Origin: Rhodobacteraceae bacterium KLH11
Lineage (GTDB): Bacteria > Pseudomonadota > Alphaproteobacteria > Rhodobacterales > Rhodobacteraceae
Length of the DNA stretch: 64,000 nucleotides
Reading direction: 5' to 3'
NCBI GenBank assembly: GCA_000158135.1
Contig: DS999533.1
Span: forward strand, 155,118-219,117
Position numbers and translations under genes: made by a program. Below the pieces are notes generated by a model. The model saw only the letters and a program-made list of their open reading frames with translations. It was not told the origin of the DNA and did not search any database. The first letter of the stretch is position 1. Each line of letters starts with the position of its first letter. Shown piece by piece: positions 46,801 to 48,563 of this stretch.

Positions 46801-48563
46801 CCACCAACCTCAGCCAACTCCTGAACAGACAATTCCGAAGACGACCGTGACGCTGTAGGGTCGGACAAGACAATAGCAGCTTCTTTCAGATAATTGAGCA
46901 CAATTGCCTGGCTCTTACTTCTCAACACTCCCGTAGACAAAGCTCTGACCAAACCTTCAAACACCGCCAGTGGGTCACGCCCACTGCCGCCGTTGCCTCG
47001 TTCGACAATTTCCTCAGAAACACCGAATGTATCTGATCTTGAAATCCGGTCAGCCAGAATCAGAAACTCATTCAAGGCCTTGAGTCTTTGCTTGGATACA
47101 ACGAACCTAGCCGAATCCTCATTCACCTGACTTTTTATCTCTAATGTTATATCGACCGGTAGATTGGCCAGTTCCGACTGGTCCGAGAGTATTGGCCGGA
47201 AAGTCAGAGGACCGGTTCTTGGCAGCGACAATTCGATTGTCTTGTAAACCTGTGTGTTCAGTATGACCAATGCGTCACGGTTGAAACCCGAGGCTAGAGC
47301 ACGCGAAACTCGTAAAGCGCCCCCGGACACATTTTCGGGAATCGATTTCGACCCGTTGATCGAAACTGATTGTGCATCGAACAAACCTCTGAGTGCTCTT
47401 GGATCTATTTCAACTGCGCCGTTCCTTTCCGTCGCACGCACCCGCAGAATAATTCCTTCCACCATTTTACTGGTCGGTTCAATTTGCAAATGAATATCGT
47501 ATGGCATATCCACGGAAAGGCTGTCATCTGCCACGATAAGAAAACGTGAGGTATTTGACTTAAACGAAGAAAGCCCGACTGTTTCGAGAGGCGACACACC
47601 AAATTCTGAGGCAACCTCCTTACTTGTACCTAGCGCCAGCGATGTAAGGACATCTACTCCCAGATCACGGTATCGGCCATTGCGCACACCACTGTTTCGA
47701 ATTCTACCGACCCAAGCATCCAAAGCCTGTCGTAGTGCTTCTGTTTGGTTTACGTCATCAAGTTTGTTCCAACCGAGCGCGAGTCCAGGCAGGTTCCCTT
47801 GCTGAAGAAGTATTTCTCGGTTCGCATCAGATAAAGTTATGGAGAAACTTCGAGGCAAGCGATCAACTTGCGGAAGGACAATTGCTCTAGCTGTCAAATC
47901 GGTGCGCAGTTCAGACGGGAAACCGGCAAGATCAAAACCCGGCGCAGAAGCTAATTTCTTACCCTCGCTGGTTAAGTCAGCCAGTAATGTCACGTATGCT
48001 TCGACGATTTGCCGTTCCGAAAGCTGGCTGAAATTGGTTTCACTTTGCCTGACTAAGTTCGCGAGCTCACTGCTTTTTTTCACCAACTCCTGAATAACCG
48101 ATGCGTTTCCTTCTTCAGCGGCGACTGCATTCAGATCGTTCAAGTATCTCTCAAGCCGCTTTATCGCGGTTTTGTAGCCGTCGATGTCAAAAGATGTCGG
48201 GGCGGTCGTTTCCAGAGAATCACTTAATACTAAAAGCTCCTGTCCTGCTGGCAAAGGGAAGCTATCGGCAAATTGACTTTTTATCTGAGCTTGAGTGAGG
48301 CCAGACACTTCGGTCAACGATCGCGTCAAAGCGCGCAGATCTGCGCCAGCCTGGGCAGGCACATCTCCAGCAGACAAGCTCGTCAGAATATTAAATCGAA
48401 TGCTTCTAAAACGATCTTCGAGATAATTCAATTCCAACTCCTTACGGGCGGAAATCCTGGAATTGTCTGCACCGGTTCCAACCAAAGAGAAAAACTTGTT
48501 CAGTTGATCAACGTATGTTTTCAAAAAGTTAACATAAGCTGCCTTTTCCGATTGGTAGGACAC
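10893..48563 (-). CDS. Giant multidomain RTX protein secreted by a type I system (about 12,556 residues)
   Basis: One open frame runs 37.7 kb without a stop. The GTG at 48563 is preferred to an ATG at 48647 because GGGGAG sits six bases upstream of it. Numbering from the GTG: about 1-1750 helical and Gly-rich regions of no recognised family; 1751-1930 a region with YAHGYE (H1784) and AHICRC (C1924) resembling clan-CD/C80 or Stv-type domains; 2268-2454 an HENSH (H2362) zinc-peptidase motif; 3007-3224 hydrophobic helices like a toxin translocation region; from about 3580 GGxGxD repeats. Islands in the repeats include four PA14-like regions (near 4085-4288, 5174-5364, 7768-7958, 8345-8555), a jelly-roll-like module (6215-6378), a LamG-like domain (7021-7225), a duplicated 260-residue module, a non-RTX insert (11122-11534) and cadherin-like folds. 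The end, LVEAMAGFTGPAG then VAWNSGN, fits an uncleaved type I secretion tail. There is no N-terminal signal peptide. Family and secretion route are strong; a toxin role is inferred. It lacks MARTX A/B repeats. Confidence 0.93.
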   Translation of the reverse strand: MSYQSEKAAYVNFLKTYVDQLNKFFSLVGTGADNSRISARKELELNYLEDRFRSIRFNILTSLSAGDVPAQAGADLRALTRSLTEVSGLTQAQIKSQFADSFPLPAGQELLVLSDSLETTAPTSFDIDGYKTAIKRLERYLNDLNAVAAEEGNASVIQELVKKSSELANLVRQSETNFSQLSERQIVEAYVTLLADLTSEGKKLASAPGFDLAGFPSELRTDLTARAIVLPQVDRLPRSFSITLSDANREILLQQGNLPGLALGWNKLDDVNQTEALRQALDAWVGRIRNSGVRNGRYRDLGVDVLTSLALGTSKEVASEFGVSPLETVGLSSFKSNTSRFLIVADDSLSVDMPYDIHLQIEPTSKMVEGIILRVRATERNGAVEIDPRALRGLFDAQSVSINGSKSIPENVSGGALRVSRALASGFNRDALVILNTQVYKTIELSLPRTGPLTFRPILSDQSELANLPVDITLEIKSQVNEDSARFVVSKQRLKALNEFLILADRISRSDTFGVSEEIVERGNGGSGRDPLAVFEGLVRALSTGVLRSKSQAIVLNYLKEAAIVLSDPTASRSSSELSVQELAEVGGRALARVAPTNSRSAEEYSKAILDPPPIDTLANRSGAGSARFSPISETASSVGEVSDSLRTPVATTPGLFDGRVIGNERSVETPPHSVVEVETGSRFSLFDTVFERFPVSGDTLPLHFLIKVNQSHNLRSFFGGSTTSQLLNGVSREAASVFLGAAAPVVRAVSGAGRAIYERVATNTNGIINYDAATNQIIADNMRLLHGASRAQTNSDLIFPDFRYDPDRSAGNEDLIKMLVARNQKLVALLSELSGQADYSVTFTRDADDSSIEEQSRKSLVDLLGTPPGTSRLGAFADLVTLIGATGTIYSGLPEGGRESPAFKLSSLISRNRFTDWTRVKTIFAEFLENQTTIHRLRAGYFSSELALFPESMLNIEESSELERVRDRSQRALQDLIEETGRRFSNRQEGLGENGFLNQLVDAGVYQPVAFDESVKLVNNQARRFGNIFDGARLSQFQFNNFFENAAANTQNEAIKTRLNSAIQFSERVALLAEGLKTGQSIAFSFGQQFGATNGPLPIVQSRLPVDISPERGSGSGLGANSDFNFIPTGVQSAAFATSSVGTAIHGIAGFTRDYEGGGAKISRNAQRLGNALQFGGTLVGGGAALVDGLVNQGTLENTGALTPQIIAGVGIGAGGNIKITSETGGYSIDFGEKRGISGSASSRAVLFGGSTHINDVLTNGGWVIPRVTGRGTLDFQDSGSLFLPTETPQDRAEALDLIKRIFNGQAIPSSELLKFASTALSRNSRTSDIGIDVGAAVGGNSLFVDAIPEFGQTRVAVGLDTGVNFNLEIGNAHLTFAQGGTAASGRRLASEGRSGAQLRFLNLDFGSFYDIGPYLQSTNTEGTGFVFGTLAGTGVGQITDLNRVGRLAQVGERFSNILRKKFTWGTAAFSTGTDGKIKGLSVDVTLPLTKLETDFTITGFPQNNIVFDQQKAARKQIADLRQTSNRFDRLLSRLETARNEFKGSRKLTVRLHITEDILRHLNDNVAAISRSEDSAARKALQINEAINDVIGRVDNFVITQVDLNETRTAGFKEAGVDFFGRLTANGTVSLGKSIARFTVGRDSGTLVLQPVTSLTEERFLLAGGHEGDFGIDTPDVQQEVETSFATPERNLSGRTRRTELALNLGPLQEEVVVSPQVGPNAAEIDEASGTVGNIDVDARLQELAEKNLGLSRIAIGDGIYIYTNRTNANDQSFADRAVLYAHGYEAVEGANGQAGFALLNEDPSVAFLTPDGAPLVSQDPAGTLLNIEGAERFDVARGGDRLKDYTLFKARVPLTGDRSDPVRQRRTEEDLAHIVRRLSENGQRVDIITVRKQARENVKLSDVIEQVRNSDIRYRHIDAHICRCSHHDEVPSQEENRFVTQETEFVGVTPGDRVVRQRPAPIIDGRIVTPGGNSSTFGVSHSTVLQAYDDYVSQYYDDLVTAITAIRSLDVPLRPNDTPADGVRFATKLGLRTEGLVARFGRELAISRAIGYFEPDLIQRLTLFRKEVEAIVGEDLSLPIDSVKMVPKTSTDDTIDLAAIKDIGQSIETYFDSIPETNLNLLALDQNVAPILDKKDAILSRIRELDGASTTAESFRNFVDGDFTTLLRLADNTAARLSTGAKVADTPWNKLLTSRLESRRFVALPDIPNLVVVFDAAESVSLDRLSSEATSDIVVQRTNIPDVSIGTNRRNFESRNLNQDTDLSPVSILKRKNTEVRDFLSRFLNNTYTAKQLFVLSRLRRVSGNLVNGVFDVPQTGVVYLSRSRLSDQKSVNALAIGGTLIEIDSANLKNPAFDNIIVHENSHIVDHLTSVVGATELSENAPISREDVLFALSNAGRTLHATKNITLKISGITEELLASGTELYGVEASGGTPRNGLIGWYSENQAALELGSNRTIVSYGLKAGQRDFPFPTILGPIAASNEPYSSRGIDSKFFNSTQDTVGFLRRLPDDVATRISLGKLLSSSRTSELLEVDKGTLRSEYESASQKILENQAGIIEAMVLTFREWLDPGFNKNLTSRFAGSLKKPVSTRNHSDLAKINTTEIHLKNVISAIRSTLIPVNRTNEQGLHASVNASISEAITRIYNLNSAASPLDVRTFRSFVNQLLVETQPSFRAEQVSFSPFSPSGVAQIELGTNQIGDIAQFGSASKRTRVFGLIVEQLNPDSAMRFRLGTDRDYRNALDSLRTNSRDGLAYGRRLASILRRVRATPNLNGALDTFTGTLLEQFRDIARLESASIVSDIVLAAQPRNLALLNSDLVRSQELRGRLNDVLQSQDIAAISQALETKFNEQISTFGPEGRAEARRLSNRLLTQDDLVSVVQNYVRAQTEAVEDQARIARALVENAENYSKEAGEEYTIVEGSVAADNDEITLELRRVNGAEDEVGVERRIAVADLDLQAPRLLERAREVAEQFTANPERTISSGEELSLFERFKRARNSPTEGGGSITHLAGAALTITGLIQAITALQQNRNPQAIFGASAAAFGGAQLVGAATFSAAEKVAAKVSGKITAGLSERLLTQSTEVLEKASVRLLAKTAGVTTEKAAVLLAQGAVKNVVSAAETVGKAVSSGVRVASQAIPFVNTAISFGFVGLDLYNLTEAIKGGDTFDIVQASVDLAIDTTVSILDVVGLVFPPAEIVTAPLGIALNIVRLVFDETIGEVKEAYESLPESASQHTKVAAVFGGARQGFLNFGQNFGFVSKGAQDHYQRLFDRQARTSFARNRRLQSADSFYSIHRVSQDSTLQAVDFSAGIESSVAGNTRLDLGNPYTSSRIAIGGIPDTPTVNPDFLALDINPDQKTSLNAKAVNTSTVILGSLDSHTVEERIFFDPGVSIVYLSTGNEHSFSTKEVSKSGFFGALKVAGADVVSDDGEKEGVVAVANVTGNDLDNSFVGFTYEDLSVPADTPSSITEEKVRTDPDLLFRFAASFFRDYVFELSEFGGGEVKTKAQEYLKKYDADASYRDKEYEKEILKSGYFEGQSGTSEFNRTQHVSYNTDFWVQQLIKAFADGYAQYVNDVTTQQNNLGRHQYFISGGKGDDVFHIGESEYNVAGGDGHDVYVVNHKHKWSIDQRKDANGNVVSFRTTIDTSSNDHVDDTLILGSGFDDLRIARVGNHLAIVQIDLVPQALVTSAVAGDLTTVVDADRRYLVLPKGVSVENWVAGTYDSTISDHQLVLLPDAFKQADVYIKDYFVDDDHRKIEIHTADGFTLKIDPKTVKSIDNLTNSADLADASKTVDSETRIAGESVSAKVLVEGDGQSTQTLSSTATESSSIDTGESHFDISTSKFQKLESVQGNAADNKLTGSGGDEHLAGLAGNDELRGAGGNDVILGGTGADKLYGGAGNDYIRARIIEDAASEGQIATTGGSDLLVGGSGADSYILAEGTEASSFGVIGHGYDGDFSTAFIDNSAADFAQDTLFLPVLNSDLSWKVGSLAADDGTMTVGLSLLTKQKPDTPVAIVKNWDNDANRTLTIYTADGYQYSPDGEGNLHLTGFDGEKYRVHYNDLVGSGLKGEIYDFSSLLQATETQSASTRIALFDEEVLSNFIKETNADGTFTSDRVEFRNAPRSGTVNATQLNKYLGESHMSYSGKTEFDTSNLAVKLSGYFVAEQAGEYTFFTSAQLHDGLANSLRINGDAVTRVANGGLFSAQGEIREATAQTIGDGQSDDLDVHFRGTVQLEAGVHKIEVLNWQYNYSGTVDRALSDFKIEVSAHNQPLGVLGGPVLFAQEEAALLHFEAKGRPGVYLDASTSLNSELISVTGTKDDDRLLGNVNDNVFFSRGGNDYLKGGLGQDIYHLEFDHDFNSGNRSHVTIDNSATDDKRDTIYLNYNRSEISFLQTDQDELVKRNSFKSRTAVVDKNRGLAPIPGGTDLAIFVTPASLNQSDRAYQIAVIKDFSASSNNRHIAIRTRDGFVFELRPTALLRSAIPTTDRSGGALSNKAIAVDFRDQTEDQSLDTSSSDAYSDIISIRGGGGDDVLTGNALDNHLFGEAGNDTLVGGAGNDSLYGGEGKDSLTGGEGTDAYVIVPGTDGAVINNYALDEKQDAIQIHATFEAITAVRRGNDAILKVIQANNVTEEITLQNWFLGEKYQHLTIIANEGFETQADQSRVLFELTGSLSSVAEGAGIEKEIREVDYSTSRSAVSVDLSSSTQLVSVVRLEGSDFSDTLTGDALNNVLTPGKGSDTVKGGDGHDYYVVSEGDGTITIDNSAQDGLLDTIRFNFERTFILGVEQSGNDLQINTTKDTTVIVRNWYSDLNTRHLDIETTDAVFFLPTQAGNQHLRFEAVDYKNSSTAVSFDAEAAHYDEIEYIAGSRFADTLTGNALDNVIVTSGGADQLRGGGGNDTYVISDSSSEIVVIDNYDEHTTSTESDVIQVSANQSELALQRDGQDLLLRLSDAADAGGARIKDWFGQAGDTDGGFKRRHIGVRSGDGITSHLRYNAAKDGAPAFATFETYSIDYSKSESVGVTKDISSTSIRQVSDFVGDDRFTGGKENEIFSSSSGNDTLVGGGGQDVYRIKVSGPRKVIVEHSGTGDPGTLFIDGSVDDLAFSRIVGDDIVISGVRLGEILLSQGAINPAARNLTVTTSDGYSYSIADDASLVLEKVTFETNKNAVEYDASAEEYTLDRGLFGEVFTVLDTQVGSLAEAKAFVQTADTGRGPNARFSASELDYSIADSGTPGWTRSRLDNFLGEDAPGLTGVVDLAQHLIIRLSGYVYAAESADYEFRTTTDDGYEFKINGDVISSFAGDRGAAADVATKRLAPGWHRIDILYYDKVGPAQATFETRRSGTNEAFKVIGFNEPGASLLETSALSLNAPEGAVYPENKVAKTAASVATVYGSDYADTINGSDGSNRIFSGLGNDTLVGGGGNDEYVLIAFEYDKGLPVGIKSGAGLGEVTINNFDEGRAIDNIILPRSFNDLRLAFDGDDLVLNFFGSPPQDSDLSSRLTGISNNDLPDLQPNKDTPDGDPNYVVRLKNWQLSEDYRHARFTTFDGRTFIINPDLTISYTSLDDSDSTDSVELDLNKSDNLFSNDGSVTGSHRLTNRIVGNDLDNKLHGGSRADHISGRAGSDEIFGLGGNDVLTGGAGTDILHGGDGRDYLLGGGENDIIIGGAGADRIDGGDGASDTIQYFGDASTQSGVIVNLTTGNGYGADAEGDQISNVEAVVGSAYDDRIIGSATDEALQGGAGNDDISGNGGDDILDGGRGRNRLDGGAGSDSVSYDSNKNAVYVDLELGFVDKGNGDFDYLYSIENIEGSRFNDDIRGTDASDFFLGSLGQDTIDAKGGADSINYSKIQLPQSSEQDGFLLVLKSSEDSTESDALVASYRGGRIEQTLIAVETVTGSLYRDIILGSSGSDHIDGALGSDTIFGAAGNDYIVSTGEGGVVDGGAGRDVADFGFAHNGLLIDLNSDTRIKQIVQLGGGASERIEIQESNSLNIPTGARISLSVGAQNFAVSANSSIGWMDALAADINAATAGSQSNSFLAVVQDSKLVVTGRGSTIASPLAVSLLVNDRPAETLISQYDSANNKLAWIDLRSAQPGASAVLDFGGYSTDISLSLGETGAHVAEHINQFAQQTADVPGNTLDLAVEESANEASGKVTYTVDLSKVNGEVELNINGLKVTSDFALSNNDRVSNLTGKLEEVSSVSAASINSETQILTFVVDVVRKGPNLLRNGSFETPGSSVTVSSHTSVDGWSSSTGTIDVWRSGAVDSNAAADGDWLIELDKDGGGVPDVIYQDVATRTDKSYELKFDLRSRSGGTESVEVFWGGVSQGIFSTSNQSWTTVALALPIPLASTSRLAFNELASENTGSGPLLDNARLFETTIADATAVTATHQQPTGLLSETLTAASVSDSLIKVTYAADGSRSVRDAVFDVKSQGVLISNVEAVVGSVYGDVISGTEDVEYLDGNGGDDLFIFSGGGDTIHGGGGKDILWLRDATTNLTLNLASGEVVDAFGVTAQFTSIEGLGGGKGDDTIFGDDNDNIFLVTGGSDKIYGGSGNDRVDFRALDASVTVSTLDKGQSASSQVVTNAVVGEPDRKTVTISGTVSAGDVITVTIDGIVVSYTAKTDDTAQQVYSGLLQALVQTKAISDIVTVVGRPDPNLVIDGEQVITGDTSLVTGLEIQARTDGVVVPVTVTTTTASNALQTHIEQDRNAVSAVAQVSVITLNGSFEEGDVVEIFIDGELFVHVVTATSSLDSIVEDIVRQINSEGSRASDDVTASTTPNAPTITLIGKRAGTSHEVTTNVSVVQVAQFIDPATSVTRIQRLSSVEELVGSLSNDTITSGNHATFIDGGDGKDTLTGGAGADTLIGGRGDDILIGGAGADIIRGGEGDDRLLGGLESDTLDGGSGSDQLIGGGGDDMLLASRGRDDIDGGEGIDTVDFDGVSLSNGERLVVRSDAGSSEGELHYEFVSSRMSDKATLLASVQDAVASRADVTRALTDEAAETITFTVRGQGVLFNTSTTAAFDFGTASGVSVSDLSGEDHKLILNDNATTSTGRNGSAALDLSDGSYAELSGIETGGAMTVAAWVNVHNLNSWSRVFDFGSGTGTNNILVANHGTSNTLSFQTYSNSSAKNLLIGDFWTTNEWIHVAASVDSNGVMRVYKNGVLAGELTDGYVPERVVRTHNYVGKSHWSADAAFDGQIDDFVVVDRALSQTEVASLHSNGLVPAEPSVTVANQNTVLGVTSGGLNADEGGFDYTVDLAGLTDSDRLALTVDGTRSDSTVGVTSEADQGTIKDVERLVGTSGDDDIALDGKGYVVDAGAGDDTVKGGAGDDTLRGGTGRDALFGGIGDDRFIDDLDSRVIDGGAGSDTLDLSEHTVAINAILREAKVGLVRNAVGGNFGKDASGSQLTLSATVAAPFTGRTPERVGKTVTLQIGTEAYSAVIADEGLQVTWMSELIDQFNARGSQTNQYRLTLDRLPDQIGLLLNIIPLNDSSPLVPVRVTVGGIDLREPDFGYFTDGVSTSFRTIFHTPYKLLDLGELKEDESITIDLNGQSFSYELLAGQDAGDAAIQLAHQINAANISGFRAHTTEAGRKSYLYVSSPSRSSPAVNLSVSSVELSIRNIENIVGTSLADTLIGDSASNTLSGGAGNDLIEGAAGADKLEGGTGVDTVSYKSSDAGVTINLETGAASGGDASGDEISGFENIEGSSFNDHLTGDAGNNTFVASTGNDQIFAGGGTNTVDYSRLSNGKGIVIESAGVDNQRLEISSGINPIVKVYSTFEAGFSLSASQTIADWKDNIDNHAGEPDFSFRPSNLSYESSDSTPTVLNGTEILGIFGADASGLTSPKASHGANLGVIVDGAFNVTQAGSYDFFVSVSQAAEFSIDGDVIFSRQGVDGARPVKSDGFEVSHTFATAGVYDFSFLLGSSSGNFRFDVQYKRSTENTYKPLKTGANELLLAANNIPAGARSVAIEGAVEFGDVYRLTYEGVEARYTAVLGDTVRQVAAGLVAAVNSSSSAFSSAISASLTLSDNVIALSPKTPGIDLSKVVSSTTNTAITADHRARGKGLDQWVANAEHFIGTKYDDQFVGSDASERFDGGDGDDVIRGAVGNDIISGGDGDDLLLGDAGTDQFHGGAGDDTIYADAGDNSISGGAGSDVLVLTGSVGASLDLVSGDLLFSDEVASDVSLIGRVDGIEIVQGSSGADTISGMAGSTLYGNAGNDRLVGGGQSKLYGGAGDDTLLNGSEGDVLAGGEGSDTYRISRFGKVTLSETAKFGDTDTVYLDVNYNDLHAAFEADGLHIKSRPALEDAPGVLDVLVSDWENTSGQITFVTADKRSFQIEATSDLPVSTGFKTDIYAYLAPEFSDLQGVNSDAEFIRTVLVNSETPALSLTVDNLSKSGFSEAASGDLYASGFFGSLRSQLQDGRFEQTLNLGYVSTGYIFLDSQDDYTFSVQGDRSTVLEIQSEEDVVISAVGGSKVQQRTVQLRRGFHKVSVFTQAVTPQEGTTFGAQISYAGSDRKTHILGDQPSYADLSDIAAFVDIAGDRGNDDADRTVADQATNGYLAARAQGVNLQEVGLDYSTSDANVEIDLNASGNELVSNVTGSVVSENRISGNDLGNVITGGVAEDVLSGGLGRDDLDAKAGNDKLIGFADGDRIDGGEGVDTIDYSGLKTALGSVVTGAKRSGVEVQLDADVPGIQIEESAAGTPGTAQRVLVSLSETNVPAGATISISIAGHTISATHPVGTGEPWGQQLVNAYLANEELQNAFSLENDAFSIAFVAKDVNAVSASVSVLVDGQSPTSGIINEPGRVGQRQTTVLKIGETVIGSEFAVQVGVHTVSHVVEFAQNARDVREALLKALKTNVALSASGFDFSRGLSNGDIEVKGPPGRTVAISGVAHIIGDHVSNVENIVGSIFDDVFVGNGSDNTIDAGAGDDIVYASDGRDILAGGDGNDLISYSNATQGVRVSLNGGFASKSGTEQDLISGFENIQGGRASDTLVGDSSDNIFLGSDGSDVIYGGEGHDIVDLSALEVDTDVYIQTLAGSERQLVSLDTVNVDGVVTSRLRVTGTLVPADKISITINSVQHTVKVGALDDRSSVLRTFKALFDGDSSLSSLIDSELDEVAGELKFTPATPTPLVVTQSTEAQDVFTVKFGSGSSEKTQYFASIEEVRGASGADRFVQLPQGTTLSGGLGADQFVGRTGGNDVVSYADSATGVVIDRAANTASGTAAEGDTFIDIETIVGSDHNDRIVTGNGTTTVQAVAGDDHVTASNAGDSVDLGSGDDTFIGGAGGVTVHGRAGNDTINAGSANDTLYGDEGADVISGGAGDDTISGGHGNDVLRGGIGTNTLKGDSGDDLFILDQGSDSADGGDGHDTVSYKSATQSVNVQLSGISGGGAVGDTFTSIEGVVGSDFNDTLTGSAEDNRLEGGNGADTLIGGSGIDTASYLSSAEGVSIDLVTGLASGGDAAGDTFNSIESLTGSRFADTLKGDTGANRLEGGDGNDTLQGSLGNDTLVGGEGADILQGGTGDDHVFADDHDILADGGDGTDTIDFSNYDRAVDFSLGTTVKVHENAVGGSFGVYTNSTPIYNGNPISLASVFNVSHFGEVLDLQGKQVTLQIGDESYGAIYGTSPTTWVQDIIAQFEARDTQTSDYKLEFDDFAEGSVIRLVVHSNTNNVVRITQPLTVDGRVSPLLPVRVTVDGTDVGDIRPVDYNFFSNGLASSVNPIFSTPLRVLELGGLDEQNSVTLNFNGQEYQHTLTPGQNSIDAAVAFADQINASGIASFRARAGRSRENGILIVEGTKRTSPPVNLSVVSVQAEVQNFENVVGTNFADTLAGNAEENRIEAGRGDDKVIGDAGSDTLIGGEGTDTLEYIALEQAQVFDLDGGTVTSISSTETDSISGFESAIGTRNDDTFIASADANNFDGYFGADTISYRKSIQSVVLNLRDGTGQSGYAEGDTFSNIEKVVGTGFDDRFIASESILEIDGGDGTDTVSYQNNERAISIDLVDANSGLSTTFKSIEQFVGTSFDDRFRLEQTAYSIDAGLGQDSIDLSVWTSGAKIDSGNGTISLVSGPAIGSFISVEEFKGTGQNDVFVAGFQSETFDGAGGVDSLSFERSLQGVRIDLTSSSFAGGFAERDSYQGVENLTGSNFNDILRGDAQANQLFGGLGDDALLGMQGDDHIHGDGGFDEIDGGDGYDILNYSQSTQAIQLNFATGAHSGGDAAGDTISNIEAVIGTDSDDTIVSTSSLLHIDGGEGVDHVSFVGTSNGVSIFTAPSLANYVGVMGSTYISGVETVIGSDHNDTFQVRGGVTSLDGGAGVDLLNLSNASAPGASVDLASGVVIIDGFEFNVTGIEHIKGSGLAETIVGSAQDELFYAGAGDVFRGGDGNDYVKLSNSYLQADVSVAANDDILLDFDGAIITLNSVETIEFSDGFINGDTLRTVYAASGSSGQISLLSMRQALSDVGGFIRKVTHAGEKVDAVGGDGNNVLFANRELSDYDGGSGTDTVDFSNVSLTTDEHLVISLNAGSAEGELQYQIVENQTSDGSGEVGTTTVVDQGTIQNVERLIGTSGSDSITLDGNGYYVEARGGDDFLQGGSGNDTLHGGAGKDTVTYANATSAVNVDLSNITSGTAIGTDTLIDIENVVGSGFRDTIIGNTEANVLDGGTGGGVLRGEEGDDTLVANQSADEFDGGDGLDTVSYKNATAGVSINFETNVHGTSTYRSGDTYANVEGIVGSKFADTLTGDENDNHLDGSDGNDTLVGGFGKDTLLGGTGDDTLHVDFVDAVDGGDGHDRVMFSVPVAHGDSGVILDLQTSRARFTHENSLSTGVLQSFSGIDEIVGTQNADVLRAGRGGDLTLSGAGGDDILFGTGGDTLQGGAGSDRLYGRGGDILVGGAGADSYYVTGPGTFTIDFAEGNGNLDTLHLDLTFVDHQISTSGNDLILTNSIGAARVVLKDWAVGENKSQIRFRYEHVPSTNDLPFISHSEPKFSFGSDAQTIASVQSQVISSPGPVSLINSNQSQSFEHVGYHAGLFDVTLGTGFSGSTVEGTQNGVVRVGDASVGAAQVNLDGYLGLQSASVVQGGENVLFSSGKSNDFFVVGDARTALPGTSSVLSAPSNLVTSLDGLAQVGKIELFRSRDVVQADVFFGATRPGGQFVTSPAEIKNADQVRDALALSPEQIDYFGLTTTDFDGFLAQQNQAGLAAQTELWSPSGIQEATIRLQGLDRTSGADYAALFDNSLSLGSVPVDGTVERHERIVASADQTRADKIAELQNLRTDNLSVGGEGADIIFDRGVNDIVFGDLASSILDTTVGSLFGSIAQTTTNVDGVITRKNNISFNASNTPADVLNRIAARGGQVLAEMTLGQLYELTVDEAGDVVSSDPNTSEVAQRVGQIVTAVAPRHRQALENLASESALVTSLIQAANAGQSEVETFLISNGLRRANADLATSVIAGSSENAQQQIGQVLDLPELPPGAFLFDPAKNLGEAFDDLPALLQDLAGFLTDDAQYTKEKLISFLRQKGYLSSDGDLLASVGINNSIYGGGGADVIAQLGGHNTAFGGAGDDLIYGLGNNNALSGNQGVDRLIAAGDSNLVLAGDGNDQVISTGKSTTILGGSGNDQVLLLGRNGWVRGDAGDDYILAFGYDHSVDGGAGEDIIVASSAQSFILGGDGSDKLYVSGREVQLDAGAGNDVIRSSLFSSLVVAGSGHDVILLDQSTQDTRVDSGSGHDTILVGGSSTIRGGSGTDSFYISMDNRNTVIADAAFEDWIVLDKRFDAGNYWFTRTSDDLFIHHITDQGRSSIAGSNTTPGDNKSGSNEHRDGDFGIVRVTDYFKLESRAELVLSTGLPTSSGSRDYTYISGESLERLVAEMANYNQQYGSYGGFLSGLSQNQRESILAYYDLATVGSGLLLAESEVDRPKLVIEDSTLSEDTTSQLPFIVENGAYTRGVRISGLPQGSIVGSGTEEGDGTWFLDADRLNDAYIAPPANFDGTVDLSVQVVDLDGTVIESGSSRLTIAGVVDPLSIAALPSTSIVDQVVPISIALETGDLDGSEVFQVRISNVPSNWTFSAGTNNGDGSWSLSSEQLSNLTVSPPVGYTGTVNFSVSATAVETGRYQLFADILALDKRLETVTVDRASQRLIFEVSGETYTDAPAVTAAGPGGGELSVQLISQNATLRQYQFSANLPDFSQVGDFELTINDERITVPLSGGVIAHSEPAEMAVVIEHAPVENELSFNVKVHSVTSSYASSYGYFRKDRTGKPTTGAIVISNVRDRVDQDVAFIVADAKPSEIGFFILPDGAQRNPILVDGAEVTFSEIGDGWVASVNGQQLNTLHEQNLVTFSDNSLNSSETASLLDTDVYGNQNWGEAAQLPDAATGGDLNLQLDLTGINGGSVSDSLTGNSGDSVIKGLDGNDTLNGGSGNDVLIGGAGNDTYRVNLGDQTTVVDNFDSGSSDLDIVVFGDNITQNDLWFERKGTDLHISVVGRSDEVSIKRWFTNESARVDRFTVSGGPTLELQNVQSLVEAMAGFTGPAGTNNSVDEQELQQARVSIAVAWNSGN
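19010..19868 (-). repeat. Duplicated 260-residue non-RTX module, copy B (in giant protein)
   Basis: Begins with ENAVGGSFGVYTNS and contains VTLQIGDESYGA, LLPVRVTVDGTD, FSTPLRVLELGGL, NFNGQEY and SPPVNLSVVSV, then ENVVGTNFADTL. The order matches copy A at 25620-26405, about 6 kb away in the gene. The function of the module is unknown; its strand-rich pattern and IGDESY-type openings slightly recall flagellin hook-IN motifs. Confidence 0.8.
25620..26405 (-). repeat. Duplicated 260-residue non-RTX module, copy A (in giant protein)
   Basis: Begins with NAVGGNFGKDASGS and contains VTLQIGTEAYSA, LLPVRVTV-type strands, a FHTPYKLLDLGEL segment, DLNGQSF and SPAVNLSVSSV, then re-enters RTX repeats at ENIVGTSLADTL. 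Every one of these landmarks recurs in the same order in copy B at 19010-19868, so the two are internal paralogues. Confidence 0.8.
38890..39545 (-). other. Hydrophobic translocation/pore-like region (in giant protein)
   Basis: Residues about 3007-3224 contain successive hydrophobic Ala/Gly/Val helices, including HLAGAALTITGLIQAITAL, a VNTAISFGFVGLDLYNLTEA stretch, and a Pro-containing hydrophobic hairpin ending in PLGIALNIVRLVF. Placement after protease-like regions and before the repeats, and the 'DLYN...GD...' and 'P.G.A....' patterns, resemble the TcdA/TcdB pore family shared by clostridial and MARTX toxins. No signal peptide precedes it, so these helices are unlikely to be ordinary inner-membrane anchors. 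Confidence 0.5.
41200..41760 (-). other. HExxH zinc metallopeptidase-like region (in giant protein)
   Basis: Residues about 2268-2454. The segment NIIVHENSHIVDHL gives HExxH with H2362, E2363 and H2366 inside a predicted helix, preceded by a beta strand (GTLIEID) as in gluzincin-type peptidases such as the anthrax lethal factor-like group. A downstream SENQAALE (near 41220, about 80 residues on) could supply a third zinc ligand, but this is unproven. Confidence 0.5.
42775..43310 (-). other. Protein region with His-Gly / Cys pair, clan-CD/Stv-like (in giant protein)
   Basis: Residues about 1751-1930 of the giant protein. A hydrophobic strand ends in VLYAHGYE (H1784) and, 140 residues later, another strand ends in AHICRC (C1924, C1926). 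In clan-CD cysteine peptidases (caspases, C80 autoprocessing domains of MARTX and clostridial toxins) the catalytic His lies in a strand-end His-Gly and the Cys follows a strand. Stv-type domains have a similar outline. Catalysis is not demonstrated; this is pattern matching. Confidence 0.4.
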